Shown: piece by piece, positions 62,138 to 64,000 of the stretch
Position numbering within the stretch: position 1 is the stretch's first letter
Layout: each line of letters begins with the position of its first letter
Assembly (NCBI GenBank): GCA_016789885.1
Contig: JAEUPZ010000030.1
Span: 1 to 64,000, forward strand
Origin: Chromatiales bacterium
GTDB taxonomy: Bacteria > Pseudomonadota > Gammaproteobacteria > Steroidobacterales > GCA-2729495
Length of the DNA: 64,000 nt
Reading direction: 5' to 3'
The notes under the pieces: generated by a model
Database searches by the model: none
Told to the model about the DNA's origin: nothing
What the model saw: the letters and a program-made list of their open reading frames with translations, nothing else
Position numbers and translations under genes: made by a program

Positions 62138-62407
62138 TCAGCCGAGCATCCCGGGGATGCTGGCGAACAGGTTCCGCGTGTAGCTCGTCAGGACCTGCAG
62201 CATCCAGGGACCGGTGACGAGCAGCGTGATGACCAGCGCCAGCAGCTTCGGGATGAACGACAGCGTCATCTCGTTGATCTGGGTCGCGGCCTGCAGCACG
62301 CCGATCAGCACGCCGGTGATGAGCGTCACCAGCAGGATCGGTGCCGCCAGCAGCGCGGTCACGCTGAGGGAGTCGCTCGCGATGGTGAGGACGGACTCTG
62401 GCGTCAT
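62138..62407 (-). CDS. fliQ: Flagellar export protein FliQ
   Basis: An 89-residue, two-helix membrane protein (MTPESVLTIASDSLSV, PILLVTLITGVLIGVLQAATQINEMTLSFIPK, broken across the two helices). It is a gate component with the usual family length. It lies between fliP and fliR. Confidence 0.94.
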   Translation of the reverse strand: MTPESVLTIASDSLSVTALLAAPILLVTLITGVLIGVLQAATQINEMTLSFIPKLLALVITLLVTGPWMLQVLTSYTRNLFASIPGMLG

Positions 62408-62427
62408 GGTGGTGCTCCTCGCGTCCG

Positions 62428-63168
62428 TCAGGCCTGGGGCTGGAAGCTCGCGGCGAGCGTGCCGACGATGAGCCCCCAGCCGTCGACGAGCACGAACAGC
62501 ATGATCTTGAATGGCAGGGAGATCAGCATCGGCGACAGCATCATCATGCCCATCGACATCAGCACGCTCGATACGACGAGGTCGATGATCAGGAACGGGA
62601 TGAAGGTCAGGAAGCCGATCTGGAAGGCGGTCTTCAGCTCGCTGGTGAGGAAGCTCGGCAGCAGCACCGACATCGGGATGGCCTCCGGCGACGCATAGCC
62701 GTCGTGGCCGGCGAGCCCGGCGAAGAGCTGCAGGTCGGGCTCGCGGGTCTGGCCGAGCATGAACTGGCGCAGCGGGCCCTCGGCCGTCTTCGCCGCGTCC
62801 ATCAGCTCGACCTTGCCCTCCATGTACGGCACCGCCGCGTCGGCGTACACGCGGTCGATGACCGGGCTCATGATGAAGAACGTCAGGAACAGCGCGAGGC
62901 CCACGAGCACCTGGTTCGGCGGCGTCTGGGGCATGCCGATGGCCTGCCGCAGGATCGCGAGCACGATGATGATCCGCGTGAACGACGTCGCCGCCAGCAC
63001 CAGGGCGGGCAGGAAGGTGAGGGCCGTCATCAGCAGCAGGATCTGCATGCTGACGGACCAGGTCTGGCCGCCGCCGGTGTTGGTCACGGCCAGCGCCGGG
63101 ATCGCCGGCTCGGCAAGGGCCGCGACGGGCAGCAGCAGGGCCGCGGCGATGGCTGTCGGGCGGATCAC
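62428..63168 (-). CDS. fliP: Flagellar export protein FliP
   Basis: A 246-residue membrane protein of the export gate with a cleavable signal (about 1-18). Signatures: [38 protein letters not shown] (broken), [26 protein letters not shown] and [17 protein letters not shown]. The start is GTG 63168 in a GTGA overlap with fliO. Confidence 0.94.
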   Translation of the reverse strand: MIRPTAIAAALLLPVAALAEPAIPALAVTNTGGGQTWSVSMQILLLMTALTFLPALVLAATSFTRIIIVLAILRQAIGMPQTPPNQVLVGLALFLTFFIMSPVIDRVYADAAVPYMEGKVELMDAAKTAEGPLRQFMLGQTREPDLQLFAGLAGHDGYASPEAIPMSVLLPSFLTSELKTAFQIGFLTFIPFLIIDLVVSSVLMSMGMMMLSPMLISLPFKIMLFVLVDGWGLIVGTLAASFQPQA

Positions 63169-63575
63169 GGCTGGTCCTCCATGACGGCGTTGAAGCCCGG
63201 GGGGCCGGGGCGGGTGATGACGTGGAGCGTGCGCATGCCGGCGGGGCTGATGCCCACCAGGACCTGTTCGTTGCCGACCTTCAGCAGCACCACCTTCTCG
63301 CGTGCCCCGAGCGAGATGCCGCTCTCGACCTCGATGAAGCCGCTGCGCAGCCGGCCGGAGATGCGGAAGCGCCGCGAGGCCCAGGCGGCGACGCCGAGGA
63401 GGCCGAGCACGACGGCGAGGCCCGCCGCCATGCGCAGCGTGGCCCCGACGAGGTCGCCGGTGGCGAGGCCGCCGACCGCCGTCGTGCCACCGTCGGTCGC
63501 GGCCAGCGCGCCCGTGGCGGTCCCGGCCAGCACGGCGGCCAGCAGCGTGGCGGCGGCGGTGGGCAGTGTGGTCAT
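63165..63575 (-). CDS. fliO: Flagellar protein FliO
   Basis: A 136-residue membrane protein helping FliP assemble. It has a signal-like hydrophobic start, one further membrane segment (about 45-66), and a cytosolic FliO domain with [30 protein letters not shown]. It lies between fliN and fliP with a coupled overlap to fliP. Confidence 0.88.
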   Translation of the reverse strand: MTTLPTAAATLLAAVLAGTATGALAATDGGTTAVGGLATGDLVGATLRMAAGLAVVLGLLGVAAWASRRFRISGRLRSGFIEVESGISLGAREKVVLLKVGNEQVLVGISPAGMRTLHVITRPGPPGFNAVMEDQP

Positions 63576-63601
63576 GCCATGGGCTCCCCGGTGGCGGCCG
63601 G

Positions 63602-63961
63602 TTACTGCGCGCCGGCCTGGCGGGTGGCGGCCGGCAGCACGTCGGTGAGGCGGATGCCGAACTTGTCGTTGACGATGACGATCTCGCCGCGGGCCACGAG
63701 CGCACCGTTGACGTAGACGTCGAGCGGGTCGCCGGCGTTGCGGTCGAGCTCGACCACCGAGCCCTGGGTGAGCCGCAGCAGGCGGCCCACGCTCATCTGC
63801 GCGCGGCCCACCTCGAGCGACAGCGTCACCGGCACGTCGAGGATGACGTCGATGTTCGGCCGCTCGCCGCCGGCGGTGGCCGGCAGCGGCGCGGGCTGGA
63901 AGGCGGGCGCCTGGAAGGGCTGGGCCCCGGCGGCCGCGTCAATCGAGCTGGCTGGTTCCAT
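63602..63961 (-). CDS. fliN: Flagellar motor switch protein FliN
   Basis: A 119-residue C-ring protein. A Pro/Ala-rich N-terminus is followed by the SpoA domain (about 37-112): [60 protein letters not shown]. It begins at ATG 63961 with GGAGAG upstream. The few upstream coding-like bases (63974-64000, ending in TAG at 63971-63973) may be the end of fliM, which is too short to judge. Confidence 0.94.
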   Translation of the reverse strand: MEPASSIDAAAGAQPFQAPAFQPAPLPATAGGERPNIDVILDVPVTLSLEVGRAQMSVGRLLRLTQGSVVELDRNAGDPLDVYVNGALVARGEIVIVNDKFGIRLTDVLPAATRQAGAQ

Positions 63962-64000
63962 ATTTCTCTCCTACGGTGGTGCGGTTGGCGGGCTTCGTGA

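Overview
The window is high-GC, densely coded DNA from a motile Gram-negative bacterium. The flagellar locus has the Pseudomonas-type order fliNOPQR-flhBA-flhF-fleN-fliA-motCD, ALA is made by the C5 route (hemA/hemL), and there are CysB, TonB-dependent uptake, RND pumps and Tat-exported proteins. This suggests a gammaproteobacterium, perhaps near Nevskiales, Steroidobacterales or Xanthomonadales. The family cannot be fixed from this sequence alone. No tRNA, rRNA, insertion sequence, integrase or CRISPR array was seen.

Layout. (1) 1-1900: the C-terminal part of an RND pump with an in-frame stop at the window edge. (2) 1930-9389: a surface-glycan region with a sugar-type methyltransferase, a four-gene operon (HAD phosphatase, nucleotidyltransferase-kinase fusion, nucleotidyltransferase, WavE-like protein), GT2 and GT4 glycosyltransferases and an FkbM methyltransferase. 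(3) 9547-11780: a 2OG-Fe(II) oxygenase behind a Tat-exported DUF1838 protein, then a small membrane-anchored hypothetical. (4) 11894-21204: a sulfur and tetrapyrrole locus. One tightly overlapping operon, cysG-cysK-hemA-like-hemCD-hemB-hemL, encodes every step from glutamyl-tRNA to siroheme plus cysteine synthase. It is divergent from cysB, and cysH (PAPS reductase) lies beyond cysB. The HemA and HemC-HemD members are divergent, which suggests a dedicated siroheme supply. (5) 21350-23459: a Tat-exported HisC-like aminotransferase and heme O synthase. (6) 23713-33976: an uptake and catabolism region with a TonB receptor, a paraoxonase-like lactonase, two MFS transporters, a second DUF1838 protein and an aldehyde dehydrogenase. 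A 690-base non-coding stretch here carries a dispersed repeat (other copy near 20.3 kb) and nested inverted repeats. (7) 34075-39849: a complete RND tripartite pump operon. (8) 39900-42616: a copper chaperone-like protein and CopA-type ATPase. (9) 42759-47769: an exporter-like operon (ABC membrane protein with a degenerate ATPase domain, HlyD, TolC, class I amidotransferase). (10) 47848-49772: an aminotransferase and omega-amidase pair. (11) 49855-63961: the flagellar locus.

Working together. Sulfate assimilation (CysB, CysH, CysK) is physically joined to siroheme synthesis, the cofactor of sulfite reductase. The TonB receptor, periplasmic enzymes, MFS transporters and dehydrogenase look like one route for an unidentified organic substrate. 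The flagellar block runs from FliN to the motor proteins on the minus strand. It is followed by a second-messenger enzyme (HDOD-GGDEF) and faced by a shortened FleQ-type regulator. The window contains no chemotaxis genes.
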